Assembly (NCBI GenBank): GCA_964636325.1
Contig: CAZWRV010000010.1
Location: 37,805 to 101,804 of the forward strand
From: CAZWRV01 sp964636325
Lineage (GTDB): Bacteria; Verrucomicrobiota; Lentisphaeria; Victivallales; GWF2-50-93
Direction of reading: 5' to 3'
DNA length: 64,000 nucleotides
Made by a program: the position numbers and the translations under genes. The notes under the pieces are model-generated. The model was not told the origin of the DNA and made no database searches. It was given only the letters and a program-made list of their open reading frames with translations. How positions within the stretch are numbered: position 1 is the stretch's first letter; each line of letters begins with the position of its first letter. This document shows, piece by piece, positions 39,014 to 46,872 of the stretch.

Positions 39014-41485
39014 ATGAGCGAAAACAAAGTGATCAGCAAGAAGGATTTGAAGGATTTGTTCATACGCCATCTGGTCAGGTCTCTCGCGAAGAGGCCGGAC
39101 CGTGCCACGAACCTGGACCGCTACCAGGCGCTGGCGCTGGCGGTGCGCGACCTGATGGTCGAAAGATGGATACAGACCCAGGTCGTCTACGAGGACGTGG
39201 TGCCGCGGTGCATATGCTACATATCTCTCGAATACATGATGGGGCGCGCGCTTGGCAACACGATGATCAACCTCGGCATCTACAAGACCGCCGAGGAGAT
39301 GGTAAAGGATCTCGGGTTCGACATCGGGGAGTTCGAGGACATGGAGATTGACGCGGGGCTGGGCAACGGCGGCCTAGGGAGGCTCGCCGCCTGCTACCTG
39401 GACTCGATGGCGACGATGGATCTGCCGGCGCTCGGCTACGGCATCCGCTACGACTACGGGATTTTCCGCCAGAGGATCGAGGAGGGCTACCAGATCGAGG
39501 AGCCCGACAGCTGGCTGCGCCAGGGCAACCCATGGGAGGTTCGCCGTCCCGACAGGGCCCGCATCGTGCAGTTCTACGGACGGACCGTCAAGGGCCGCAG
39601 CGGCAGGAAGTTCCAGAAGGACTGGGTCGACACGCAGAAGGTGCAGGCCATGCCCTTCGACACGCCCATCCCCGGCTACGGGACCAACAACGTGAACACC
39701 CTCAGGCTGTGGACTGCAAGGTCTCTCTACGAGATCAACCTGAGCAGCTTCAACAGCGGCGACTACGTGAACGCCAACCTCGACGCCACGCTGACAGAGA
39801 ACATAACCAAGATCCTATATCCGAACGACAACAACTACGAGGGAAAGGAGCTGCGCCTCAAGCAGCAGTATTTCCTCGTGTCCGCCACCCTCCAGGACAT
39901 CATACACAGGTTCAAGATGGGCGGCGGAAAGATAAGCAAGTTCGACGAGAAGATCGCCATACAGCTCAACGACACGCATCCGGCCCTCGCAATACCCGAG
40001 CTCATGAGGCTGCTCGTGGACGAGGAGGGGCTGGAGTGGGACGAGGCCTGGCAGATCTGCGTCAAGACCTTCGCCTACACCAACCATACCCTCATGAGCG
40101 AGGCACTGGAAAAATGGCCGATCCCCATGATGCAGAAGCTGCTGCCCCGCCATGTCGAGATCATCTACGACATCAACGAGCAGTTCCTCCGCAGGATAGC
40201 CAACAAGTATCCCGGCGACCTGGAACGACTCGGCCGCATGTCAATCATCGAGGAGGGCGACGGCAAGCAGGCCAGGATGGCGTATCTGGCCGTCGTCGGC
40301 AGCGGCAGGATCAACGGTGTCGCCGAACTGCACACCGAACTTCTCAAGAAGGGCCTATTCAAGGACTTCTACGACTACTACCCATACAAGTTCGTCAATG
40401 TCACCAACGGGATCACCCCGAGGCGCTGGCTGCTCCAGGCCAACCCGGAACTCGCCGCCCTCGTAACCTCGCAGATCGGCGGTGGATGGATCAAGAACCT
40501 GGACGAGCTCAAGAAGATACAGGCCCTATGTGACGACGAGGCATTCCAGAGGAAGGCCGACAAGATAAAGCTGGAAAACAAGGCCCGCCTCGCCGCATAC
40601 GTCAAGGAAAGCCTCGGCGTGAAGCTGGATCCCGCCTCCATATTCGACGTGCAGGTCAAGAGGCTCCACGAATACAAGCGGCAGCTCCTCAACATCCTGC
40701 ATATCATAGCATTGTACATGGATCTCAAGCAGGGCCAGTCGTCCTCGAAGGTTCCCCCTAGGACATTCATATTCGGCGCGAAGGCCGCACCCGGATACTA
40801 CATGGCGAAGATGATCATCAAGCTCATCAATTCCGTAGCGGACGTCATCAACAGCGACGAGGACATAGACAACAGGCTTAAGGTCGTCTTCATCCCCAAC
40901 TACGGGGTCTCGCTCGCCGAAAAGATAATTCCGGCCGCGGACGTGTCAGAGCAGATCTCACTTGCGGGGACGGAGGCGTCCGGAACGGGCAACATGAAGT
41001 TCGCGCTCAACGGCGCGCTGACCATCGGTACCATGGACGGCGCCAACATCGAGATTTGCGACGCCGTGGGAGAGGACAACATATTCATCTTCGGAATGCG
41101 CGTCGACGAGGTCAACGCCCTCCGGGCGCGCGGTTACAGGCCGGACGACTTCCTCGACAAGATACCGGCCCTCAAACGAGCCATCGAACTCATCAAGTGC
41201 GGATTCTTCGCCCCGGACACCCCGGCACTCTTCAATCCGATAATAGAAAGCATGAAGACCGACTACTACATGTGCTGCGCCGATTTCGAGTCGTATTGTC
41301 TCCGGCAGAAGGACGTGGAGAAGACTTTCGTGGACCGCAAGGCATGGATGAGGAAGTCCATCATCAACATCGCAAACATGGGCAGGTTTTCCAGCGACAG
41401 GGCGATCGGCGAATACGCATCTAAAATTTGGAAGCTCAAGCCGCTCCCGGTCAACGGCCACGGCAACGGAGTCACATGGAACTGA
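39014..41485 (+). CDS. glgP: glycogen/starch/alpha-glucan phosphorylase
   Basis: An 823-residue GT35 phosphorylase that releases glucose 1-phosphate from glycogen or maltodextrin using a PLP cofactor. Early motifs are YISLEYMMGRALGNTMINL and DAGLGNGGLGRLAACYLDSM (about 113-132). The C-terminal region has KVVFIPNYGVSLAEKIIPAADVSEQISLAGTEASGTGNMKF with the PLP lysine K662. Length matches the bacterial and eukaryotic phosphorylases of about 820 residues, not the shorter maltodextrin-specific type. The start follows ACAGGGGATTG. The last codons overlap the start of the next gene. It points to storage-glycogen use. Confidence 0.97.
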   Translation: MSENKVISKKDLKDLFIRHLVRSLAKRPDRATNLDRYQALALAVRDLMVERWIQTQVVYEDVVPRCICYISLEYMMGRALGNTMINLGIYKTAEEMVKDLGFDIGEFEDMEIDAGLGNGGLGRLAACYLDSMATMDLPALGYGIRYDYGIFRQRIEEGYQIEEPDSWLRQGNPWEVRRPDRARIVQFYGRTVKGRSGRKFQKDWVDTQKVQAMPFDTPIPGYGTNNVNTLRLWTARSLYEINLSSFNSGDYVNANLDATLTENITKILYPNDNNYEGKELRLKQQYFLVSATLQDIIHRFKMGGGKISKFDEKIAIQLNDTHPALAIPELMRLLVDEEGLEWDEAWQICVKTFAYTNHTLMSEALEKWPIPMMQKLLPRHVEIIYDINEQFLRRIANKYPGDLERLGRMSIIEEGDGKQARMAYLAVVGSGRINGVAELHTELLKKGLFKDFYDYYPYKFVNVTNGITPRRWLLQANPELAALVTSQIGGGWIKNLDELKKIQALCDDEAFQRKADKIKLENKARLAAYVKESLGVKLDPASIFDVQVKRLHEYKRQLLNILHIIALYMDLKQGQSSSKVPPRTFIFGAKAAPGYYMAKMIIKLINSVADVINSDEDIDNRLKVVFIPNYGVSLAEKIIPAADVSEQISLAGTEASGTGNMKFALNGALTIGTMDGANIEICDAVGEDNIFIFGMRVDEVNALRARGYRPDDFLDKIPALKRAIELIKCGFFAPDTPALFNPIIESMKTDYYMCCADFESYCLRQKDVEKTFVDRKAWMRKSIINIANMGRFSSDRAIGEYASKIWKLKPLPVNGHGNGVTWN

Positions 41486-41931
41486 ACAAGATGAACAACT
41501 CCGACACACCACCAAGGAAGAAGATAATATACCTGAGCGGGCCGATCATGGACGAGCACGAGGGCGCGGCCAGGGCCTGGCGAGAAGAGGCCGCAAGGCT
41601 TCTCAGGCCCGGCTTCAGGCTCCTCGACCCGATGCGCCGCAAGTTCAAGGACAGGGAGGTAGACAGCGCCAACGAGATCGTGGAGTTCGACCTCCAGGAC
41701 GTCCGCGACGCCGACATCATCCTCGTCAACTATTCCAAGGCCAGCATCGGCACCAGCATGGAGATATTCTACGCCTCATACGACCTGGGGAAGTTCGTCG
41801 TCGCATTCTCCCCCTTCACGTTCAAGGACTGCAGCCCGTGGATGGTCCGCTTCTGCACCAAGATCCTCCCCTCCCTCGAGGACGCTTGCGAATACATCAA
41901 GACCCATTTCGGCGGCCCGGACGAGAGATAG
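41476..41931 (+). CDS. nucleoside 2-deoxyribosyltransferase-like protein
   Basis: About 151 residues with the fold of the NDT/YtoQ-like family. The strand IIYLSGPIMDEHEG binds nucleoside, VRDADIILVNYSKAS is the central strand, and SIGTSMEIFYASYDLGK carries the likely catalytic glutamate. Family members swap or hydrolyse the glycosidic bond of (deoxy)nucleosides. I start at the ATG at 41476, which has GGAG close upstream and overlaps the glgP stop by ten bases; a second ATG at 41491 (MNNSDTPP) is equally possible. It may serve nucleotide salvage with dut downstream (inference). Confidence 0.75.
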   Translation: MELNKMNNSDTPPRKKIIYLSGPIMDEHEGAARAWREEAARLLRPGFRLLDPMRRKFKDREVDSANEIVEFDLQDVRDADIILVNYSKASIGTSMEIFYASYDLGKFVVAFSPFTFKDCSPWMVRFCTKILPSLEDACEYIKTHFGGPDER

Positions 41932-42050
41932 ACGGCAATTATCAATGATCAATTAACAATCTTCAATGGGATGAGGTTCGAGTATCGGCAGTTCGAAATT
42001 TCCTGTTGCACATCGGATATGCGATTTTTCCCAATAGGGCCAATTTCAAG

Positions 42051-42128
42051 ATGCGGTTGAGCACGGCTCAACCCTCCGCAGTTTGTTCATCTTCAGTGCG
42101 CGGAGGGCGAAGCCGGGCTGAGCCGCAT
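42051..42128. promoter_or_regulatory. long imperfect hairpin upstream of dut
   Basis: Left arm ATGCGGTTGAGCACGGCTCA(ACCCTCCGC) and right arm ending GGGCTGAGCCGCAT pair over about 29 bases with several mismatches, 32 bases before the dut ATG. It may be a transcript leader structure, or a decayed repeat. Confidence 0.45.
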
Positions 42129-42160
42129 TCTGAGTTTAAATTATCTCAAAGGACTGACTT

Positions 42161-42604
42161 ATGGATAAGGCTGTCGTCAAAGTAAAGATGCTCGAAGGGA
42201 CGGACGATCTCAGGCCGGCGAAGGCGCACCACGACGACGCGGCCTTCGACCTCCGCGCCCGCGTAGACATGGATCTCAGCCCCGGCGAGCCGCACCTGGT
42301 TCCGACCGGCGTCTTCATGGAGCTCCCTATCGGCTACGAGGCGCAGGTGCGCCCGCGCAGCGGCCTCGCACTCAAGCACGCGCTCACCGTCCTCAACTCC
42401 CCGGGCACCATCGACGCAGGTTACCGCGGCGAAGTGTCCGTCATCCTCCTCAACGCCGGCAAAAGCCCGTATTCCGTCAAGAGGGGCGACCGTATCGCGC
42501 AGATGGTCATCAGCAAACTGCCCGACGTCGACATGGTCTTCACCGACTCCCTCGCCGAATCCAAGCGCGGAACCGGGGGGTTCGGAAGCACAGGGAAGAA
42601 GTGA
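42161..42604 (+). CDS. dut: deoxyuridine 5'-triphosphate nucleotidohydrolase
   Basis: A 147-residue trimeric dUTPase that hydrolyses dUTP to dUMP, limiting uracil in DNA and supplying thymidylate synthesis. The five family motifs are visible: AFDLRARVDMDLSPGE (1), RPRSGLALKHAL (2), NSPGTIDAGYRGEVSVILLN (3), RGDRIAQMVI (4) and the C-terminal GTGGFGSTGKK (5). Length is usual. An upstream hairpin (42051) may act in cis. It lies on the strand shared with carA and the deoxyribosyltransferase-like gene. Confidence 0.95.
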   Translation: MDKAVVKVKMLEGTDDLRPAKAHHDDAAFDLRARVDMDLSPGEPHLVPTGVFMELPIGYEAQVRPRSGLALKHALTVLNSPGTIDAGYRGEVSVILLNAGKSPYSVKRGDRIAQMVISKLPDVDMVFTDSLAESKRGTGGFGSTGKK

Positions 42605-42652
42605 GTAACGAAAGCGCCACCCCTGGGAGCGCCGAGCACCAGCTCGGCTATA

Positions 42653-42694
42653 TATGCTCCTTTATGCTGAAAATTTTCAGCCTAAAGGAGTATA
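42653..42694. repeat. 42-bp palindrome (family T, full copy)
   Basis: TATGCTCCTTTATGCTGAAAA is followed at once by the near-complement TTTTCAGCCTAAAGGAGTATA, with no loop. Half-copies occur at 13173-13190 and 19206-19220. Confidence 0.75.
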
Positions 42695-42908
42695 CCTTCC
42701 CGATAAGCGCGGCGAGTCCATGCAGATAATCGAGGAGGCAGTACGCCTTCACGATGTCGAGTTTGAACTCCGTATCGGGAACAGGAAGCCTCGCGAAGCA
42801 TATCTTGCGCCCTACAGGAAAAGGCTTGAATGCGCCGTCTCCGGGAACTATCTGCGTATTCGCATTCCGGAACTTGACGGCTATGCCGTGGCCGTGGTGG
42901 AGTTCTGA
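42654..42908 (+). pseudogene. C-terminal remnant of a glycoside-hydrolase-like gene
   Basis: An 84-codon frame. The last 60 residues (VRLHDVEFELRIGNRKPREAYLAPY...LRIRIPELDGYAVAVVEF) resemble the final beta-sandwich of large glycoside hydrolases. The start codon and first ten residues come from palindrome T, and no ribosome site is visible, so this is probably a truncated gene rather than a working small protein. An internal ATG at 42720 would give 62 residues. Its parent family is uncertain. Confidence 0.4.
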
Positions 42909-43000
42909 GCGTCCCATCATTGAATTTTCGACGAACTCTGATACTTTGACGCGCTGACACTCTGACACTTTACTTACGGCTCCGCCGGACAGGAGATACC

Positions 43001-44152
43001 ATGAAGAACAGCTACAGATGGAAGGAGATGAGGGAGAAGAAGGCCTTTCTGGCGCTCGAGGACGGGACTGTGCTGCGCGGATATTCCGTGGGCGCGCCCG
43101 TCGACAGGGAGGGCGAGGTCGTATTCAACACGGGAATGGCCGGCTACCAGGAAATCCTGAGCGATCCGTCATACGCCGGACAGTTCGTGACCATGACATA
43201 TCCTGAGATCGGGAGCTACGGCGTGAACGTGGAGGACATGGAGTCGCGCCAGCTTTTCCTAAACGGATTCATAATCCACGAACCCAACGAGGAAAGCTGC
43301 TGGCGTTCGACCGAGCCTCTTCTGTCGATGCTCAAGAAGGCGCACATCCCGTGCATCGCCGGGATAGACACGCGCGCACTGACCAGCAAGCTGAGGAACA
43401 CCGGCACCTTGAAAGGGTTCATGTGCTGCACCGGCAGGCTCGAACCCGCCAAGGCGGTTGCAAGGGCGAAGTCGTGGGAAGGCCTGGACAACCAGGACTA
43501 CGCCGCCAAGGTCTCCTGCAGGAAGCCATACAAGTGGGATCCGGACGGCAAGCTGTCCTCCTCATGGGGCATAGCCGACAAGCTGCCGCCGCTCAAGTTC
43601 AAGGTCGCCGCATACGACTTCGGCATCAAATGGAACATTCTGAGGTCCATGCGCCTGCACGGGATGGACGTGAAGGTCTATCCCGCCAAGACCAAACCTC
43701 AGGATATCCTGAAGACTAAGCCGGACGGCGTCTTCTTCTCCAACGGGCCCGCGGATCCGGCGGCTGTCTCATACGCCATCGACGCCGCCAAAAAATTGAT
43801 CGGCAAGGTTCCGGTGATGGGCATCTGCCTCGGACACCAGCTGCTCGGGATAGCATGCGGCGGCAGGACATACAGGCTGAAGTTCGGCCACCACGGCTGC
43901 AACCACCCCGTCAAGAATCTGGAGACGGGCAAAATCGAAATCACCTCCCAGAACCACAACTTCGCCGTGGCTGAAAAAGACATGCCCTCCTGCCTTGAGG
44001 TAACTCACGTCAACCTCAACGACATGACCGTCGAAGGCTTCAGGCACAGATCCGAGCCGATGTTCGCGGTGCAGTACCACCCCGAGGCGGCCCCCGGCCC
44101 GCACGACCCCTTCTACCTCTTCGGCAGTTTCAAGGAGCTGATGTCGCGCTGA
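43001..44152 (+). CDS. carA: carbamoyl-phosphate synthase small (glutaminase) subunit
   Basis: A 383-residue subunit that releases ammonia from glutamine for the large subunit CarB, feeding arginine and pyrimidine synthesis. The N-terminal half (FLALEDGTVLRGYSVG, FNTGMAGYQEILSDPSYAGQ) is the CarA-specific domain; the C-terminal half is a class I glutaminase with nucleophile C276 in GICLGHQLLG and H360/E362 in QYHPEAAPG. An N-terminal basic extension (MKNSYRWKEMREKK) precedes the first strand. carB is not in the window. It follows the dut region and precedes comEC by 24 bases. Confidence 0.95.
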   Translation: MKNSYRWKEMREKKAFLALEDGTVLRGYSVGAPVDREGEVVFNTGMAGYQEILSDPSYAGQFVTMTYPEIGSYGVNVEDMESRQLFLNGFIIHEPNEESCWRSTEPLLSMLKKAHIPCIAGIDTRALTSKLRNTGTLKGFMCCTGRLEPAKAVARAKSWEGLDNQDYAAKVSCRKPYKWDPDGKLSSSWGIADKLPPLKFKVAAYDFGIKWNILRSMRLHGMDVKVYPAKTKPQDILKTKPDGVFFSNGPADPAAVSYAIDAAKKLIGKVPVMGICLGHQLLGIACGGRTYRLKFGHHGCNHPVKNLETGKIEITSQNHNFAVAEKDMPSCLEVTHVNLNDMTVEGFRHRSEPMFAVQYHPEAAPGPHDPFYLFGSFKELMSR

Positions 44153-44176
44153 TGGAAACATGAAACTGTCTTTCAA

Positions 44177-46375
44177 ATGCACTCCCTGCGCGCACTTCTG
44201 AATTCCTGCCCGTCTCTTCCGATAGCCTGCGGGGTGCTGTCGGGGATATTGCCGTATGCGACCGCCCCCGGCGGTTTCAGATGGCAGCCTCTCATGTTCA
44301 CCGCCGCCGGGCTGAGCTTCCTGGCATTCTTTTCCCGAAAGGATGCGCTGAAATTCGCCGCAGGAGCCATTCTCTCCTGGCTGCTTACGCTTCACTGCCT
44401 TAACCCCTCCGCTGCGAATTTCGCGGCGATGATTCCGGGCTCCGCCTGCGGCGCTGAGATCGAGGCGGTCGTACGGGACGCAGGCTGCGCCGACGAGAAG
44501 CTCCTCTGGCTGGCGCCTCCCGCGGGGGTCATGGCGGAAGTCTCAAGGATGCGGTATGCGGACTCGAGCACTTGGATGGACGTCTCCGGCAGGACCATCT
44601 TATTCCTGCCCAGGGGCGCGCCGCATCCGTCATACGGGCGCAAGTTCAGTATGGAAGGCGCCTTCATGGAACCCGACACGGCTCTTTTCCCCGGCGACTT
44701 CAACTACAGAAACTATCTGCTCGCCAACGGTATACGCATGATATTCAGGGCGGAGAAATGCGAGGCCGCCGGAACCTCTCCCGGCCCTGTAGGCCATGCA
44801 CTCCGCATCAGGGATTTCCTTCTCGGGAAGATGACGGAATATGTATCGGACGACGGCAACAAGGCGCTCCTTGCCGGCATATTCTTCGGATGCAGGCAGG
44901 GTTCGGGAGGTGAAAACCGCCGGATATTCCTGCTCAGCGGGACGATACACATAATGGCGGTCAGCGGCTTCAACATAGGGATGCTCGCGGTGCTCTTCTT
45001 CTGGCTCCTGCGATGGATGCCGTTCACCTCCAGGCACCTGGCGGTTCCGTTCCTGCTCATGGCGTATGTGGTGATGACAGGAATGCAGCCGTCGGCGGTC
45101 AGGGCGCTGATGATGATCGGAATATGGTCGTTCCAAAGGGCCTTCTTCTACCATACGTCGCCTCTCAACGCGGTCTTCCTGGCGGCCTCGCTGATCATGC
45201 TATGGAACCCCATGGCGGTTCTCGACTCGGGCTTCCAGTTCTCGTTCATCGTCACCGGCTTCCTCATAGTCTCATGGAGGAACGCGCTTGAGTGGCTTGG
45301 CTTCTTCGCGGAGAGGACACGATGGGTTCCATGGAAATGCCTCTCCACTCAGGAGATACTGAAGCTCAAGCTGTCGCGGCTCTTCCTTTCAGCACTCTTC
45401 ACGACCGTATGCGCTTGGCTGGCCAGCGCCGGCCTGAGCCTTTACAACCAGGGGATATTCATCCCGGAGGCGCTGCTGAGCAACTTCGCCATCGTTCCGT
45501 CGGTGTGGATGATATTCACGCTTGCGATGGCGGACGCGCTGCTGTTCTGGCTGCCGTGGATATCTCCGCTGCTCGGATCTATGATGGAGCTTCTGCTGTC
45601 GTTCACAAAGGAGGCCTGCGTCCTGACAGCCGGACTTGACACACGCAAGTTCCTCCCCCAGCCGGGTGTTATCAGCGTACTGCTGTTCTACGCTTCCCTG
45701 GCGGCCGCGGCCGGCGCCAGAAGCATGCGTGTTTTAACGGCCTCCGTCATCCTGCTCGGAGCGGTGATCTGCTCATGGTATTTGCAGACGGCGTTCCGAA
45801 AACCTTCCGTGGCCGTGGTCTACGGCGGCGACGCCGGAATCCCATGCATCGCCATATATCCCCCCAGCGGTGGTGCGGCCGCCGTCGCAAACATCCCGTC
45901 CAAGGCCGCCGCCCGCGCCGTCGTCAACAGCGCCCTGAGAAGAGGCATAGCCGAGGTAGGGACACTTGCGATCGCCGGAGCATCGAAGGAATACTGCGCC
46001 GGCGCGCCAGCCCTCTTTTCAGGGCTCGAAACGAGGATGCTGCTGTTGCCCGAATCATATAGGAGAAGCGCGTCATGCCGCCGGACGGCGGATCTTGCCT
46101 TCGAGGAGTCCTGTGAGACTCGGCTGATTCCGCAGAAGTCCGACGGCACATATGCCACGCCTGAATACGCCTGCGGAGCTTCCGTGGCGTCCAAGCCCGG
46201 CTGCTTTTCAATCTCATACAAGAAACACAGCTTTGCGGCGTCGGTAAAATGTAACACGGAAAGTTCCGGGATATGCAATATCGAAATTGAAAGTCCGGGA
46301 AGCGCGAATATCAGTATTGAACTTAAGCCCTCGAACAGAATGCTCTTCAAGGAAGTCGGCCTGGGGGGGCGCTGA
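44177..46375 (+). CDS. ComEC/Rec2-type membrane protein lacking a recognisable hydrolase domain
   Basis: A 732-residue polytopic protein. The Competence-domain core is clear: LLAGIFFGCRQG, IHIMAVSGFNIGMLAVLFF (about 256-274), MTGMQPSAVRALMMIGIWSF and LIMLWNPMAVLDSGFQFSF. About ten helices are predicted. ComEC forms the inner-membrane DNA channel in natural transformation, importing one strand. In most members the C-terminus is a metallo-beta-lactamase domain with HxHxDH; here residues about 530-732 contain no such motif. It may therefore be a channel-only form with a separate nuclease, or a degenerate copy. It starts at an ATG 24 bases after carA. Confidence 0.85.
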   Translation: MHSLRALLNSCPSLPIACGVLSGILPYATAPGGFRWQPLMFTAAGLSFLAFFSRKDALKFAAGAILSWLLTLHCLNPSAANFAAMIPGSACGAEIEAVVRDAGCADEKLLWLAPPAGVMAEVSRMRYADSSTWMDVSGRTILFLPRGAPHPSYGRKFSMEGAFMEPDTALFPGDFNYRNYLLANGIRMIFRAEKCEAAGTSPGPVGHALRIRDFLLGKMTEYVSDDGNKALLAGIFFGCRQGSGGENRRIFLLSGTIHIMAVSGFNIGMLAVLFFWLLRWMPFTSRHLAVPFLLMAYVVMTGMQPSAVRALMMIGIWSFQRAFFYHTSPLNAVFLAASLIMLWNPMAVLDSGFQFSFIVTGFLIVSWRNALEWLGFFAERTRWVPWKCLSTQEILKLKLSRLFLSALFTTVCAWLASAGLSLYNQGIFIPEALLSNFAIVPSVWMIFTLAMADALLFWLPWISPLLGSMMELLLSFTKEACVLTAGLDTRKFLPQPGVISVLLFYASLAAAAGARSMRVLTASVILLGAVICSWYLQTAFRKPSVAVVYGGDAGIPCIAIYPPSGGAAAVANIPSKAAARAVVNSALRRGIAEVGTLAIAGASKEYCAGAPALFSGLETRMLLLPESYRRSASCRRTADLAFEESCETRLIPQKSDGTYATPEYACGASVASKPGCFSISYKKHSFAASVKCNTESSGICNIEIESPGSANISIELKPSNRMLFKEVGLGGR

Positions 46376-46378
46376 AGA

Positions 46379-46419
46379 GTAAACATTCAGTGAAAGGGCG
46401 CAGTTCACTGAATATTTAC
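46379..46419 (+). repeat. 41-nt hairpin repeat (copy 6)
   Basis: GTAAACATTCAGTGA and TCACTGAATATTTAC arms, loop AAGGGCGCAG, starting four bases after the comEC stop. Confidence 0.85.
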
Positions 46420-46548
46420 CTGGGCTCCACCTATGAGGCCGTGAACGTCTGGATATTCTGCGTCGTATGGCCGCTGTTCACAGTAATGCCCGTCGGAATA
46501 ATCGCATGGCAGTTTTTCGTAATTCGGAAGCTGAGGAGCAAGGGCTAA
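46390..46548 (+). CDS. possible small membrane protein whose start lies in a repeat
   Basis: A 52-codon frame from a GTG inside the 41-nt hairpin. The C-terminal part reads as one membrane helix followed by a basic tail (VWPLFTVMPVGIIAWQFFVI, RKLRSKG). There is no clear ribosome site, and the first nine residues are repeat-encoded. It could be a real small protein or the end of a lost gene. Confidence 0.3.
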   Translation: MKGRSSLNIYLGSTYEAVNVWIFCVVWPLFTVMPVGIIAWQFFVIRKLRSKG

Positions 46549-46611
46549 AAAAAGACCGGATACTTCCTGATCCAGCCCTTGCAGTCACTGTCTGAACAAG
46601 CTGCGGAGCAA

Positions 46612-46851
46612 TCAGCCCGACAGTATCCTTGCGAGCAGCACTATGACCAGCCCGCAAAACAGCAGGCTGATCACCTTCGATAAACCAGACTTCCGCCTGG
46701 CCATGTCGTCCGTCTTCAACCCCGTCACGAACTCGCCGAAGAACGGCCAGGCCGAGGCCAGCAGCAGTATGAACACGGGCAGCGAAGCCCACGAGTCGCA
46801 GGCGATCAGCGCCCAGACAAGCAGTCCGAGCGCAACAACGGCATACGCGGC
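46612..46851 (-). pseudogene. start-less remnant of a membrane protein gene
   Basis: On the minus strand, 79 codons remain open between an upstream TGA and the stop at 46612, with two hydrophobic helices (VVALGLLVWALIAC; VISLLFCGLVIVLLARIL) and a basic linker (DDMARRKSGLSK). No ATG, GTG or TTG start lies before the first helix, so the 5' end is missing. The family is unknown. Confidence 0.4.
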
Positions 46852-46872
46852 TCAGGATGTCTGAAATTTCCG

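Larger units (their letters stand above)
46376..46872. other. gene-poor convergent region after comEC
   Basis: About 500 bases between comEC and the convergent histidine kinase gene. It holds the hairpin at 46379, a possible 52-codon frame at 46390 and a start-less membrane-protein remnant at 46612. No complete conventional gene is seen. Confidence 0.6.
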
